From NCBI RefSeq assembly GCF_009928425.1, contig NZ_JAABNS010000001.1, positions 3,224,001 through 3,288,000 of the forward strand: 64,000 nt of DNA, given 5' to 3'. Shown here piece after piece: positions 8,363-16,171 of this stretch. Numbering within the stretch: position 1 is the stretch's first letter; each line of letters begins with the position of its first letter. The DNA comes from Pseudarthrobacter sp. ATCC 49987. Lineage in GTDB: Bacteria; Actinomycetota; Actinomycetes; Actinomycetales; Micrococcaceae. The notes under the pieces are model-generated. The model was not told where the DNA came from. It did no database searches and was given only the letters and a program-made list of their open reading frames with translations. The translations under genes were made by a program, and so were the position numbers.

Positions 8363-9405
8363 GATTTCACCTTTCGGATCCACTGGTCGATGGACACAGC
8401 GAGGATGATGAGGACGCCCACCGCGAGTGTCTGGTAGAGCACATCCAGGCCTGCGAGGGAGAGCCCGTTGCGGAAGACGCCGACGATCAGCGCGCCCAGG
8501 AGGGTTCCCCAGACCGACCCGCGTCCGCCAAAGAGGCTGGTTCCCCCAATGACCACGGCGGTGATGGAGTCCAGATTCAGGTCGACGCCGGCGTTGGGAC
8601 TGGCTGCGTTGGTGCGGCCGATCTGTATCCAGGCGCCGACGGCCAGGACAGCGCCGGCGGCGAGATAGACGCTCATGAGGACCTTGTTCACGGCGATGCC
8701 GGCCAGGCGGGCAGCTTCCTTGTCATCGCCCACGGCGTAGACGTGCCGGCCCCAGGCGGTTTTGCCGAGGATGAACGCGATCGCGATGTAGAGCAGGAGC
8801 ATCACGACGACGCCGGTGGAGATCCTGACCGGGCCCACCGGGAAGGTGGTTCCGGTCCACGTCAGAAGGGGCGGCATGGCCGAGCCGCGCACTGTCGCTC
8901 CGTTGGAGTAGAGCAGGGTCAGGGCGATGAAGATATTCAGCGTGCCAAGGGTGACGATGAACGGCGGGAGCCGGAACCGGGTGACCAGAAACCCGTTCAG
9001 GGCCCCGGCGGCGAGTCCGACGACCAGGCCCGCGAGGAGCGCGACAGGTGCGGGCAGTCCGTTGTTGACGGCGAGTTGGGCCATGACCATGGACGAAAGG
9101 ATCATGACGGCCCCGACGGAAAGGTCGATGCCTGCGGTGAGAATGATGAGGGTCTGGGCGATGGCCAGGGTGCCGACGACGGAGACCTGCTGGGTAATCA
9201 GGGAGAGGTTTTCAACCCGCAGGAACCTGTCATTGAGGAGGCCGAACACGACCACCGAGATGAGAAGTACAAGGGCGGGGCTGACCGCGGGGTAGCGGTG
9301 GAGGATATTGCGTATCCGGCTGAGCGGTGTCTGGCGGTCGAGGAATTCCTCCGCCAGGTCGGCATGCCCGGCGCTGGGCGGGCCGGCGGTCTGTTGCTGG
9401 GTCAC
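8359..9405 (-). CDS. Sugar ABC transporter permease (FrcC/RbsC-like)
   Basis: A 348-residue membrane protein with about nine to ten hydrophobic helices and the RbsC-family signature LTAGIDLSVGAVMILSS, plus GDDKEAARLAGI and SLFGGRGSVWGTLLGA. It forms the channel of the sugar importer in the cytoplasmic membrane. It is encoded between the binding protein (114 bases upstream, with a strong hairpin in the gap) and the ATPase (4-nt overlap). Fructose is the likely substrate from the locus context. Confidence 0.92.
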   Translation of the reverse strand: MTQQQTAGPPSAGHADLAEEFLDRQTPLSRIRNILHRYPAVSPALVLLISVVVFGLLNDRFLRVENLSLITQQVSVVGTLAIAQTLIILTAGIDLSVGAVMILSSMVMAQLAVNNGLPAPVALLAGLVVGLAAGALNGFLVTRFRLPPFIVTLGTLNIFIALTLLYSNGATVRGSAMPPLLTWTGTTFPVGPVRISTGVVVMLLLYIAIAFILGKTAWGRHVYAVGDDKEAARLAGIAVNKVLMSVYLAAGAVLAVGAWIQIGRTNAASPNAGVDLNLDSITAVVIGGTSLFGGRGSVWGTLLGALIVGVFRNGLSLAGLDVLYQTLAVGVLIILAVSIDQWIRKVKS

Positions 9406-9458
9406 GATTGGTCCTGATCTTCCGTGATGGTTGCTAGAGCGGAGCTAGCTCGGTAGAT

Positions 9459-9503
9459 GCGGGGCGGGGAGGCCGATAGCGGGCTCCGGCCTCCCCGCCC
9501 CGC
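9459..9503 (-). promoter_or_regulatory. 17-bp intercistronic hairpin after the binding-protein gene
   Basis: Bases 9459-9475 and 9487-9503 form a perfect 17-bp inverted repeat with an 11-base loop, almost all G/C. It sits between the substrate-binding protein and permease genes. Such hairpins are known to protect the 3' end of binding-protein mRNA or partly stop transcription, so that more binding protein than permease is made. No T-run follows on the minus strand. Confidence 0.65.
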
Positions 9504-9519
9504 AGTGAAGCTGGGTGTG

Positions 9520-10638
9520 CTACTTTCCCCAGCAGATGTCGGAGGCTTCGGTCGTGGTGATGCTCTTGACGCCGTCGGCCGGCTTGTCCGTGACGAGTTC
9601 GACGCCGGTGTTGTAGAAGTCCAGCCCCGGGGAGTTGGCCGGCTTCTGGCCGGTCTTGGCGAGGTCAACGATGGCCTTGACGCCCAGTTCGGCCATCTTG
9701 ACCGGGTACTGCTGGGCCGTGGCGCCGATGACGCCGGCCTTGACGTTGTTCACGCCCGTGCAGCCGCCGTCCACCGAAACCACCAGCACGTCCTTTTCCT
9801 TGCCGGCGGCCTTCAGTGCCTCGAAGGCACCCGCTGCTGCAGGTTCGTTGATGGTATAGACGACGTTGATGTTCGGGTTCTTGGCGAGGAGGGTTTCCAT
9901 GGCGGTGCGTCCGCCGTCCTCGGCGCCCTGGGAGGCCTGGCTGCCGACGATCTCGTAGTCGCCGCCCTTGCCGCCGGTGTACTTGCCGGTCTTGGCTTCG
10001 TCGCCGTTCTTCTTCTTGTCCGCGGTGTCGATACCCAGGCCGGTCAGGAAGCCCTGGTCCCGGTTGTAGTCAACCGAGACGACCTTGTCGTCAAAGAGAT
10101 CGACGAGGGCAATGGTCGCCTTTTTCCCATCCAGCTGGGCCGCGGTCCATTTGCCGATCAGCTCGCCGGCGGCAAAGTTGTCCGTGGCGAACGTGATGTC
10201 GGCGGCGTCGGCCGGGTCCGGCGGGGTGTCCAGGGCGATGACGAAGAGCCCGGCGTCCTTGGCCTTCTTCAGGGCGTCCACTACGGACGGGCCGTTGGGG
10301 GTGATCAGGATGCCCTTGTCGCCCTTGGAGATGGCGTTCTCGATGGCCTGGATCTGGGTGTCCTCGTCGCCGTCAGCCTTGCCGGCTGCGAGCTTCAGGT
10401 CCACGCCGCCGGCCTCGGCGGCCTTCTTTGCCCCGTCCTGCATGGAGACGAAGAACGGGTTGGTCGTGGTCTTAACGATCAGCGAGACGCCTACCTTTTC
10501 ACCGGACGCGCTTCCCGTTGATGTGGTGGACGGGGAACTTCCGCCGCAGGCTGAAAGACTGAGCGCTCCCAGGGTCAACACTGCTCCTGCAGCGAACAGG
10601 CGGGTGGCCGTTGAACGGGGTGCTTTGGAACTCAACAT
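9520..10638 (-). CDS. Sugar ABC transporter substrate-binding lipoprotein (FrcB/RbsB-like)
   Basis: The 372-residue product has a signal peptide with lipobox (LSLSAC) and a Gly/Ser/Thr-rich linker. A periplasmic-binding-protein type I fold follows (VGVSLIVKTTTNPFFVSMQ, KGILITPNGPSVVDALK, VDLFDDKVVSVDYNRDQGF). It captures the sugar outside the membrane and delivers it to the permease. It is the first gene of the minus-strand operon. ATG 10638 is preceded by AGGAG five bases upstream. A frame starting further upstream at 10707 would pass through the operator and is not used. Confidence 0.92.
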   Translation of the reverse strand: MLSSKAPRSTATRLFAAGAVLTLGALSLSACGGSSPSTTSTGSASGEKVGVSLIVKTTTNPFFVSMQDGAKKAAEAGGVDLKLAAGKADGDEDTQIQAIENAISKGDKGILITPNGPSVVDALKKAKDAGLFVIALDTPPDPADAADITFATDNFAAGELIGKWTAAQLDGKKATIALVDLFDDKVVSVDYNRDQGFLTGLGIDTADKKKNGDEAKTGKYTGGKGGDYEIVGSQASQGAEDGGRTAMETLLAKNPNINVVYTINEPAAAGAFEALKAAGKEKDVLVVSVDGGCTGVNNVKAGVIGATAQQYPVKMAELGVKAIVDLAKTGQKPANSPGLDFYNTGVELVTDKPADGVKSITTTEASDICWGK

Positions 10639-10670
10639 TGAATCTCCTGGTGTTTGAGGCCTCATCGGCC

Positions 10671-10687
10671 TCGACAACGATGTCATG
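10671..10687. promoter_or_regulatory. LacI-type operator 1 (transport operon)
   Basis: Contains GACAACGATGTC (10673-10684), an almost perfect palindrome shared with two other sites in this locus. It lies about 35 bases upstream of the binding-protein ATG, at the expected transcription start of the minus-strand operon. Binding of the adjacent LacI-family protein there should block transcription. Confidence 0.7.
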
Positions 10688-10691
10688 TACG

Positions 10692-10720
10692 ATGTAACCA
10701 GCATCACACCGGAGAGTCAA
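10692..10720 (-). promoter_or_regulatory. Putative promoter of the fructose transport operon
   Basis: On the minus strand, TTGACT (10720-10715) and TTACAT (10697-10692) are separated by 17 bases. They stand directly upstream of operator 1. The -35 box is good and the -10 box only fair, so this is a prediction. Confidence 0.45.
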
Positions 10721-10747
10721 TAGATGCACTTAGAAGGAGCGATTTAC

Positions 10748-10762
10748 TTGACAACGATGTCC
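10748..10762. promoter_or_regulatory. LacI-type operator 2 (over the regulator's own start)
   Basis: TTGACAACGATGTCC contains the same 12-base core as operator 1 (GACAACGATGTC, 10750-10761). It overlaps the TTG start codon of the regulator gene. Repressor bound here would act as a roadblock on its own transcript, but the match could partly reflect coding constraint. Confidence 0.5.
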
Positions 10763-11800
10763 GATCGTAGCCAGCCGGCCCTTTCCGCCAGTCGTCCGAC
10801 AATGCGCCACGTGGCTGCGCTTGCCGGCGTCGGCATTAAGACCGTGTCCCGGGTGATCAACGACGAACCTGGCGTGTCGGACGCCACCCGGGAAAAGGTG
10901 CTCAGCGCTTCACGACAACTCAACTACCAGCTGGACATGGCGGCCGGAAGCCTGCGCCGCGCGGGCAGGAGAACGCTTTCCGTCGGGCTCCTGCTGCCGA
11001 GTGTCTCCAACCCATTCAGTGGCGAGATCCACCGGGCCATAGAAGATGCGCTGGGGGCCAGAGGGATAGCGGTCTTTGCCGCCAGCCTCGACGATGACCC
11101 CCGGCGGGAGCAGGCCATCGTTACGGCGTTTCTTGGCCGGCGTGTTGATGGGCTTATCCTCACGCCGATCGCGAGAAGCCAGGCATACGTAATCCCGGAG
11201 CATTCCCGTGACCTGCCCTTGGTCTTCATCGACCGCGAGCCGGTAGGGATGGAAGCAGACGCCGTTGTGACCGACAACGCCGTGGGCGCCGCGAGTGCGG
11301 CCGCTCACCTGATGAGCTTCGGCCACACCAGACTCGCCTACCTGGGCGACCGTACAGACATACAGACCGCACGGGAACGCCGGCGGGGGTTCATGGAGGA
11401 AATCGGCCGGCACGGAATTCCCACGTCAACGATTCCCATCCGCGAAAACCTTCACGATGAAGAATCGGCGAGGCTGGCCGCACTGGAGCTACTCACTGCC
11501 GCTGAGCCACCGACTGCGATCTTCTCCAGCCAAAACCTGGTCACCTTCGGGGCCATGCGTGCCTTGCGGGAGCTAGGGCTACGCAACCGCGTGGCCTTAA
11601 TAGGATTCGATGACTTTACCCTTGCCGACATGATGGAGCCCGCTGTGACAGTCATCGCCCAGCATCCCGAGCGGATCGGCAAGCTGGCAGCGGAGCGCCT
11701 GCTGGCCAGGATTGACGGCGACGAACAGCCTCCACGTACCTATGTCGTCCCCTCCGAGCTGATACAAAGGGGCTCCGGGGAACTCCGCCCGCCGGCCTGA
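10748..11800 (+). CDS. LacI-family transcriptional regulator of the fructan locus
   Basis: The 350-residue protein has an N-terminal LacI helix-turn-helix (MRHVAALAGVGIKTVSRVIN), a hinge helix (QLDMAAGSLR) and a sugar-binding core (SVGLLLPSVSNPFSGEI, VGLLLPS, ALIGFDDFTLADMMEP). It probably represses the divergent transport operon and the downstream levanase gene until fructose or a fructan product binds. I chose TTG 10748 because AAGGAGC ends 8 bases before it; ATG 10757 is too far from that site. The start codon lies inside operator 2, suggesting autoregulation. Confidence 0.88.
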   Translation: MTTMSDRSQPALSASRPTMRHVAALAGVGIKTVSRVINDEPGVSDATREKVLSASRQLNYQLDMAAGSLRRAGRRTLSVGLLLPSVSNPFSGEIHRAIEDALGARGIAVFAASLDDDPRREQAIVTAFLGRRVDGLILTPIARSQAYVIPEHSRDLPLVFIDREPVGMEADAVVTDNAVGAASAAAHLMSFGHTRLAYLGDRTDIQTARERRRGFMEEIGRHGIPTSTIPIRENLHDEESARLAALELLTAAEPPTAIFSSQNLVTFGAMRALRELGLRNRVALIGFDDFTLADMMEPAVTVIAQHPERIGKLAAERLLARIDGDEQPPRTYVVPSELIQRGSGELRPPA

Positions 11801-11851
11801 CGCCGGAGAACTTCCTTAGCCACCTGCCGAACAGATTGACCTGAAAGGACC

Positions 11852-12148
11852 ATGATGACCAAAACCCTGTACGCCGAATTCACCGTCAAACCCGGCAGCG
11901 AAGCCCGCGTCGCGGAGATGATGCTCGAACTGACCCGGCACGTCCGCCGGGAACAGGGCAACGAACTGTTCCTTCCCTATACGCGGGAAGAAAATCCCCG
12001 GGAGTACTTTGTCTTCGAGGTCTACCGCGATGAAGCTGCATTCCAGGAACACATCAGCGCCGACTATGGCGCAAGATTCAACGAGGAACTGGCACTCCAC
12101 ATCGAAGGCGACGGCTCGGAACTGACCTGGCTCCTGCCGGTGGAATAG
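11852..12148 (+). CDS. ABM-fold monooxygenase-like small protein
   Basis: A 98-residue protein of the antibiotic-biosynthesis-monooxygenase/YgiN-like (dimeric alpha-beta barrel) family: YAEFTVKPGSEARVAEMM, then EQGNELFLPYTREENPREYFVFEVYRDEAAFQEH. Family members act on quinols or other small aromatics without a cofactor, or have non-enzymatic roles. It lies 51 bases after the regulator gene and is preceded by GAAAGGACC, so it is probably co-transcribed with lacI. Its role in fructan use is unclear. ATG 11852 and ATG 11855 are equally possible. Confidence 0.8.
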   Translation: MMTKTLYAEFTVKPGSEARVAEMMLELTRHVRREQGNELFLPYTREENPREYFVFEVYRDEAAFQEHISADYGARFNEELALHIEGDGSELTWLLPVE

Positions 12149-12435
12149 CCCGCGGCCACGACTCTGCCAACCCACCGTCCGTGGGGCTGCATCCGCGCTC
12201 CCTGGGTGGGTTGAACGGAACCGAGTACCCAAAAAAAGCACCCTTCCAGGCTGTCCGCTGGTGGGGCGATGACGGCTACCCCGCCCATGGATTCCCCTGC
12301 CTCAGTAGAGGGATGGATCTCTCATACTTCGGCCGCTCAGAACCGTTGACTTGTCTGATGGACATAACTTAGTGTCCAACGCATTGACAACGTTGTCTAA
12401 CCCAAGGCACGCGCAACGAAGGGCGAAATTAGCAG
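12149..12435. promoter_or_regulatory. Levanase upstream region with LacI-type operator 3
   Basis: No gene is seen. At 12386-12397 lies GACAACGTTGTC, a perfect 12-base palindrome and the best copy of the operator found twice beside the lacI gene. It ends 38 bases before the levanase ATG. A second inverted repeat, TGGACA (12359-12364) and TGTCCA (12373-12378), lies just upstream and may bind another regulator. An 8-bp inverted repeat (12169-12176 with 12205-12212) after the monooxygenase gene may be a weak terminator. Confidence 0.65.
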
Positions 12436-15066
12436 ATGAAGATAACGACCACCAGCAGGACGCATGCCGTTTCTGCACTGACCCTCGCGGGGCTGACGCT
12501 GGCCGCGGCACTGGCAGGTTCCCTGCCGGCGTCGGCCGCCACAGGCCTCGGGGACGAACCCTACCGGCCGGCCATTCACTACACGCCCGAAAAAAACTGG
12601 ATGAACGACCCCAACGGGCTCGTTTTCTACAAGGGCGTCTATCACATGTACTACCAGCACAACCCCTCCGGTAACACCTGGGGGAACATGTCATGGGGCC
12701 ACGCCACGTCCACGGACCTGGTCCACTGGAAGGAACAACCCCTGGCCATCTCGGCCGATACTGAGCAGGACATCTTCTCCGGCAGCGTCGTAGTGGACAA
12801 GGACAATACGTCCGGCTTCGGCACGAAAGAGAACCCCCCGATGATCGCGGTCTTCACCAGCGCCTATAAGGATGCCTCTCCGCACCGAGGCCTGCAGGCT
12901 CAGTCGCTGGCCTACAGCCTCGATGACGGACAGACCTGGACCAAATACTCCGGCAATCCGGTGCTGAACCGGAACTCCGCGAACTTCCGGGACCCGAAGG
13001 TCTTCTGGTACAACCAGCCCGGGGGCGGCGGCTACTGGGTAATGACCGCGGTCGAAGCCCAGGACCACAAGGTCGTCCTCTACAAGTCGAGCAACCTCCA
13101 GGACTGGACGGCACTCAGCGAATTCGGGCCCGCCAATGCCACCGGCGGCCAATGGGAATGCCCGGACCTGTTCCCGCTCGCCGTGGACGGCGACAAAGGA
13201 AACATCAAATGGGTCATGGTGGTCAACATCAATCCCGGCGGCGTGGCCGGCGGATCCGCCGGCCAGTACTTCGTCGGAAACTTCGATGGCACCACCTTCA
13301 CCTCCGACACCACCAAACCGGCCGCCGCGCTTCCTCCCGGCACGGTCCTGGCCGGATTCAACGACGGAACCTACAACGGCTGGACAGTGAACAACGAGCC
13401 GGGCAACGGGAAGAACGGGCCCTTCGGTAATGCCCCGGCCTCCGGTGCCATTGCCGGCCAGAGCCCGGTGTCCGGATTCGGCGCCCCGGGCCTCATCAAT
13501 TCGTTCAACGACGGTGACTGGCCGCTCGGGTCCATGCAGTCACCAACCTTTACCGTGTCCGACGACTATTTGAACTTCCTCGTGGGCGGCGGCAAGCACC
13601 CTCGAGTCTCCGACAAGCTGGACAACACCCCACCCGAGGGGGAGCTTAAATTCAACGGCTTCGAGGTTCCCGCAGGTACCACACTGGCCGACTCCGGCTG
13701 GGCCGGAACCGGCGATCTGACACCCAACTTCCAGCCCGCTAGTAGTGGCGGGGACTTTTACATCGGGTCCAAGCGCATCAACACATTCGAGACGGGCACC
13801 ACACCGGGCGATGACCGGCAGGGCACGCTGACATCACCGGAATTCCCGATCACCAAGAATTTCATGAGCATGCTGGTCGGCGGCGGCAACCGCTCTGCGG
13901 ACTCCGGACAGATCCTGGCTGTCCAGTTGCTCATCAACGGCAAGGTGGTCCGTTCCCTGGCAGGAGATAATTCCGGAGTTCTGAACTGGAAGGGCTGGGA
14001 CGTCTCAGAATTCGCGGGACAGAATGCCCAGTTGCGGGTCGTTGACCAAGCTACGGGCGGGTGGGGACACCTGACCCTTGACCACGTCATGCTCACCGAC
14101 ACCGCCGCTGTTCCCAGGTCCGATGAAGAGACCGTGAACCTGGTTGTCAACGGAAAGGTGGTCCGCACGGCCACAGGCAACGACAGTGAATCGCTGGATT
14201 GGGCATCCTGGAATGTTAAAGAATTCGTTGGCCAACAGGCACAGATCAAAGTCGTCGACAACAACCGATTCGGTTGGGGGCATATCCTCGCTGACGAATT
14301 CATGGCGAGCTCCACAGCAGCCACAAGTCGCCTGCAGTCCTATGACTGGCTGGACTACGGCCGGGACCTCTACGCGAGCGTGTCTTTCGGCAACATGCCC
14401 GATGACAAGCGGGTCATGCTGGGCTGGATGAATAACTGGGACTACGCGAACGACATCCCCACCAACCCTTGGCGCAGCGCCATGGCACTACCCCGCGAGG
14501 TCAACCTGACCCAGACCCCCGACGGCCCCCGCCTCACCCAACGCGCCGTCAAGCAGGTGGACAAACTGGGCGGAAAAGTCTCCTACACCGACAAGAAGGG
14601 CGGCCCGATTCCCGCGGGGACACACCAGCTCCCGGCTGCCGCCTCGGGACAGGTCCAGCAGGTGGACATTACCTTTGCCCCCAGTACGGCGAAAAAATCC
14701 GGCATCACCGTCCTGGGCGACGGAAACTCCTCGACAGTCATCGGTTACGACGCCACGACCGGAAAAATGTTCGTTGACCGCACAAAATCCGGCAACACCG
14801 CATTCCACCCGGCATTCCCCTCCGTCGAGTATGCCCCCGTCACTTTGGATAAGAAGGGCAACATCACCATGCGGATCTACCTCGACCGGTCCTCCGTGGA
14901 AGTATTTGCTCAGGACGGTCTGCGGACCATCACCGACCAGGTCTTCCCCAACGCCGGCGCCGACAAGATGTCACTCTTCGCAGAAGGCGGGACCGCCCAG
15001 CTCAAATCACTCACCGTGACACCGCTGGAAAAGGCAATGTTCCTTCCCGAAAAGAAGCAACCGTAG
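12436..15066 (+). CDS. Secreted GH32 levanase/inulinase with nested inserted modules
   Basis: The 876-residue protein has a signal peptide (cleavage after ASA, about residue 34) and no lipobox. The GH32 five-bladed propeller starts at once: nucleophile D58 in WMNDPNG, transition-state D186 in FRDPK, acid/base E241 in WECPD. From about residue 307 to 630 the catalytic domain is interrupted by non-GH32 sequence. The propeller then resumes (LQSYDWLDYGRDLYASVSF) and ends in the usual beta-sandwich (RIYLDRSSVEVFAQDG). It should hydrolyse beta-fructans (levan or inulin) outside the cell, feeding the adjacent sugar importer. Endo/exo mode and preferred linkage cannot be read from sequence. An operator lies 38 bases upstream. 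Confidence 0.93.
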   Translation: MKITTTSRTHAVSALTLAGLTLAAALAGSLPASAATGLGDEPYRPAIHYTPEKNWMNDPNGLVFYKGVYHMYYQHNPSGNTWGNMSWGHATSTDLVHWKEQPLAISADTEQDIFSGSVVVDKDNTSGFGTKENPPMIAVFTSAYKDASPHRGLQAQSLAYSLDDGQTWTKYSGNPVLNRNSANFRDPKVFWYNQPGGGGYWVMTAVEAQDHKVVLYKSSNLQDWTALSEFGPANATGGQWECPDLFPLAVDGDKGNIKWVMVVNINPGGVAGGSAGQYFVGNFDGTTFTSDTTKPAAALPPGTVLAGFNDGTYNGWTVNNEPGNGKNGPFGNAPASGAIAGQSPVSGFGAPGLINSFNDGDWPLGSMQSPTFTVSDDYLNFLVGGGKHPRVSDKLDNTPPEGELKFNGFEVPAGTTLADSGWAGTGDLTPNFQPASSGGDFYIGSKRINTFETGTTPGDDRQGTLTSPEFPITKNFMSMLVGGGNRSADSGQILAVQLLINGKVVRSLAGDNSGVLNWKGWDVSEFAGQNAQLRVVDQATGGWGHLTLDHVMLTDTAAVPRSDEETVNLVVNGKVVRTATGNDSESLDWASWNVKEFVGQQAQIKVVDNNRFGWGHILADEFMASSTAATSRLQSYDWLDYGRDLYASVSFGNMPDDKRVMLGWMNNWDYANDIPTNPWRSAMALPREVNLTQTPDGPRLTQRAVKQVDKLGGKVSYTDKKGGPIPAGTHQLPAAASGQVQQVDITFAPSTAKKSGITVLGDGNSSTVIGYDATTGKMFVDRTKSGNTAFHPAFPSVEYAPVTLDKKGNITMRIYLDRSSVEVFAQDGLRTITDQVFPNAGADKMSLFAEGGTAQLKSLTVTPLEKAMFLPEKKQP

Positions 15067-15095
15067 CCCGCTCTGACCGCCCCCTGAAAGTCGGG

Positions 15096-15142
15096 GCTGA
15101 AGGGACTGCGTACGGTATTTCACCGGACGCAGTCCCTTCAGC
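15096..15142 (+). terminator. Levanase terminator
   Basis: A perfect 16-bp inverted repeat (15096-15111 with 15127-15142) with a 15-base loop, followed by TTTCC, lies 30 bases after the levanase stop. It is a strong intrinsic terminator candidate. Confidence 0.8.
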
Positions 15143-15264
15143 TTTCCGTCCTTAGCCGGCGCGGCCTTCGGGGCTGTTATCAGAGGACTTCTACAACTGA
15201 CAGGGATCCCAGTTGTCTAGTTCCCGAAATGACTCCAGATTATCGGTGCGACTTCGGTTTCACG

Positions 15265-15289
15265 TCTCAGTAATGGATCGTATTTGAGA
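15265..15289. promoter_or_regulatory. Degenerate copy of the 26-bp palindromic element
   Basis: TCTCA (15265-15269) and TGAGA (15285-15289) flank TAATGGATCGTATT. The right arm GATCGTATTTGAGAT (15276-15290) differs by one base from the right arm of the palindrome at 6321-6346 and by one base from the complement of its left arm. It is probably a related operator-like site, here with no intact target gene behind it. Confidence 0.4.
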
Positions 15290-15406
15290 TGACGCGTGCC
15301 CGTCGGTTCCACGATGTAGACCCGTCCATGGCCTTCCCCTGCGGCACCGGAGGGCTGGTTTCCCGACGTTCGAACGCACCGGTTTAGAGGCTCGCACTAG
15401 AAATAT

Positions 15407-15434
15407 GGGAAGACCGCCTGTCGACGGTCTCCCC
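15407..15434 (-). terminator. Terminator of the trypsin-like protease gene
   Basis: GGGAAGACCG (15407-15416) pairs with CGGTCTCCCC (15425-15434) with one mismatch and an 8-base loop. Read on the minus strand it follows the protease stop by 25 bases and is succeeded by a T-rich tract (ATATTTCT). Confidence 0.6.
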
Positions 15435-15459
15435 AATTTCTTGCGTTGCTGGAATGGGT

Positions 15460-16164
15460 TTATGGCTGCGTTGGGGTCGGGCCCTGGGGCGCAAACTGTG
15501 GCCAGCCCTTGGCGACGCCGCGGACCGCCGTTGCAAGGGCCTCGATAGCTTCCGGTGACATCAGCATGGCCGCATTCGGGTAGTTCACGTGTGACCCGAC
15601 ATTCATGCCCAGCAAGAGTCCCCCTGAATTTATGACAGGACCTCCGGAATCTCCCTCCTGTCCCTCGGGAACCATTAGGCGAACGGGTCCGTCCAGCAGG
15701 GTGGAGTGGTGTTCGGTATCGCTTAGTGCCGGAAACTCGCTGCGGCGTCCGAGTTGGGTAACGAGCGCACCGGGTTGGTGATCACCTTTGTCGACAGGCA
15801 GATGGAAGCTGCTGTACATCTTCACAATGCGGTCGTCGGACTGGAGAGGCAGCAAGATGATGTCCGCGATGGTACCGGGCCGTTCCTGGCGAAGCCGGTA
15901 TTTGAACCGGGGAACCCTCTTGCCCTTGTGACCTTCAATGAAGAGAACAAACTCCTCGATCCGTTTAGGCAACCCATCTTCCTCATCCACATCCACTGTG
16001 TCAGCAAGAAATATGCTGTCCGGCCACAGAGACCAGTCGGCCCTCGGCGCCAACTCGCAATCGCCCAGATGGGCAACCGTAACCAAGAAGGTCGAGCCGT
16101 GGATGCGGGCGAGGAAACCACTTCCATGAAGCCATTGATCAGCAGTACTGTATTTGCGCGCCAT
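15460..16164 (-). CDS. Trypsin-like serine protease without signal peptide
   Basis: The 234-residue protein shows all three elements of a chymotrypsin-fold triad. They are H32 in FLVTVAHLGD, D101 in TIADIILLPL and S173 in EGDSGGPVINSGGLLLGMNVG. There is no signal peptide or membrane segment, so it should act in the cytoplasm; the substrate is unknown. I chose ATG 16164. Longer starts (to 16239) would be antisense to the conserved dehydrogenase remnant at 16172-16285 and are less likely. It is a lone gene with its own terminator. Single-domain cytosolic trypsin-like proteins of this kind sometimes serve in defence or stress modules, but no partner gene is adjacent. Confidence 0.75.
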   Translation of the reverse strand: MARKYSTADQWLHGSGFLARIHGSTFLVTVAHLGDCELAPRADWSLWPDSIFLADTVDVDEEDGLPKRIEEFVLFIEGHKGKRVPRFKYRLRQERPGTIADIILLPLQSDDRIVKMYSSFHLPVDKGDHQPGALVTQLGRRSEFPALSDTEHHSTLLDGPVRLMVPEGQEGDSGGPVINSGGLLLGMNVGSHVNYPNAAMLMSPEAIEALATAVRGVAKGWPQFAPQGPTPTQP

Positions 16165-16171
16165 AAGGGGG

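Larger units (their letters stand above)
15067..15459. other. Gap with two terminators and a palindromic element
   Basis: No gene is supported. The gap holds the levanase terminator, the degenerate second copy of the 26-bp palindrome and the terminator of the minus-strand protease gene. A short plus-strand frame from ATG 15289 (32 codons) has no recognisable product. Confidence 0.6.

Noticed and set aside
15370..15395. A T-loop-like GTTCGAAC sequence that might mark a tRNA
   Set aside because: No acceptor, D-arm or anticodon stem can be built around it.
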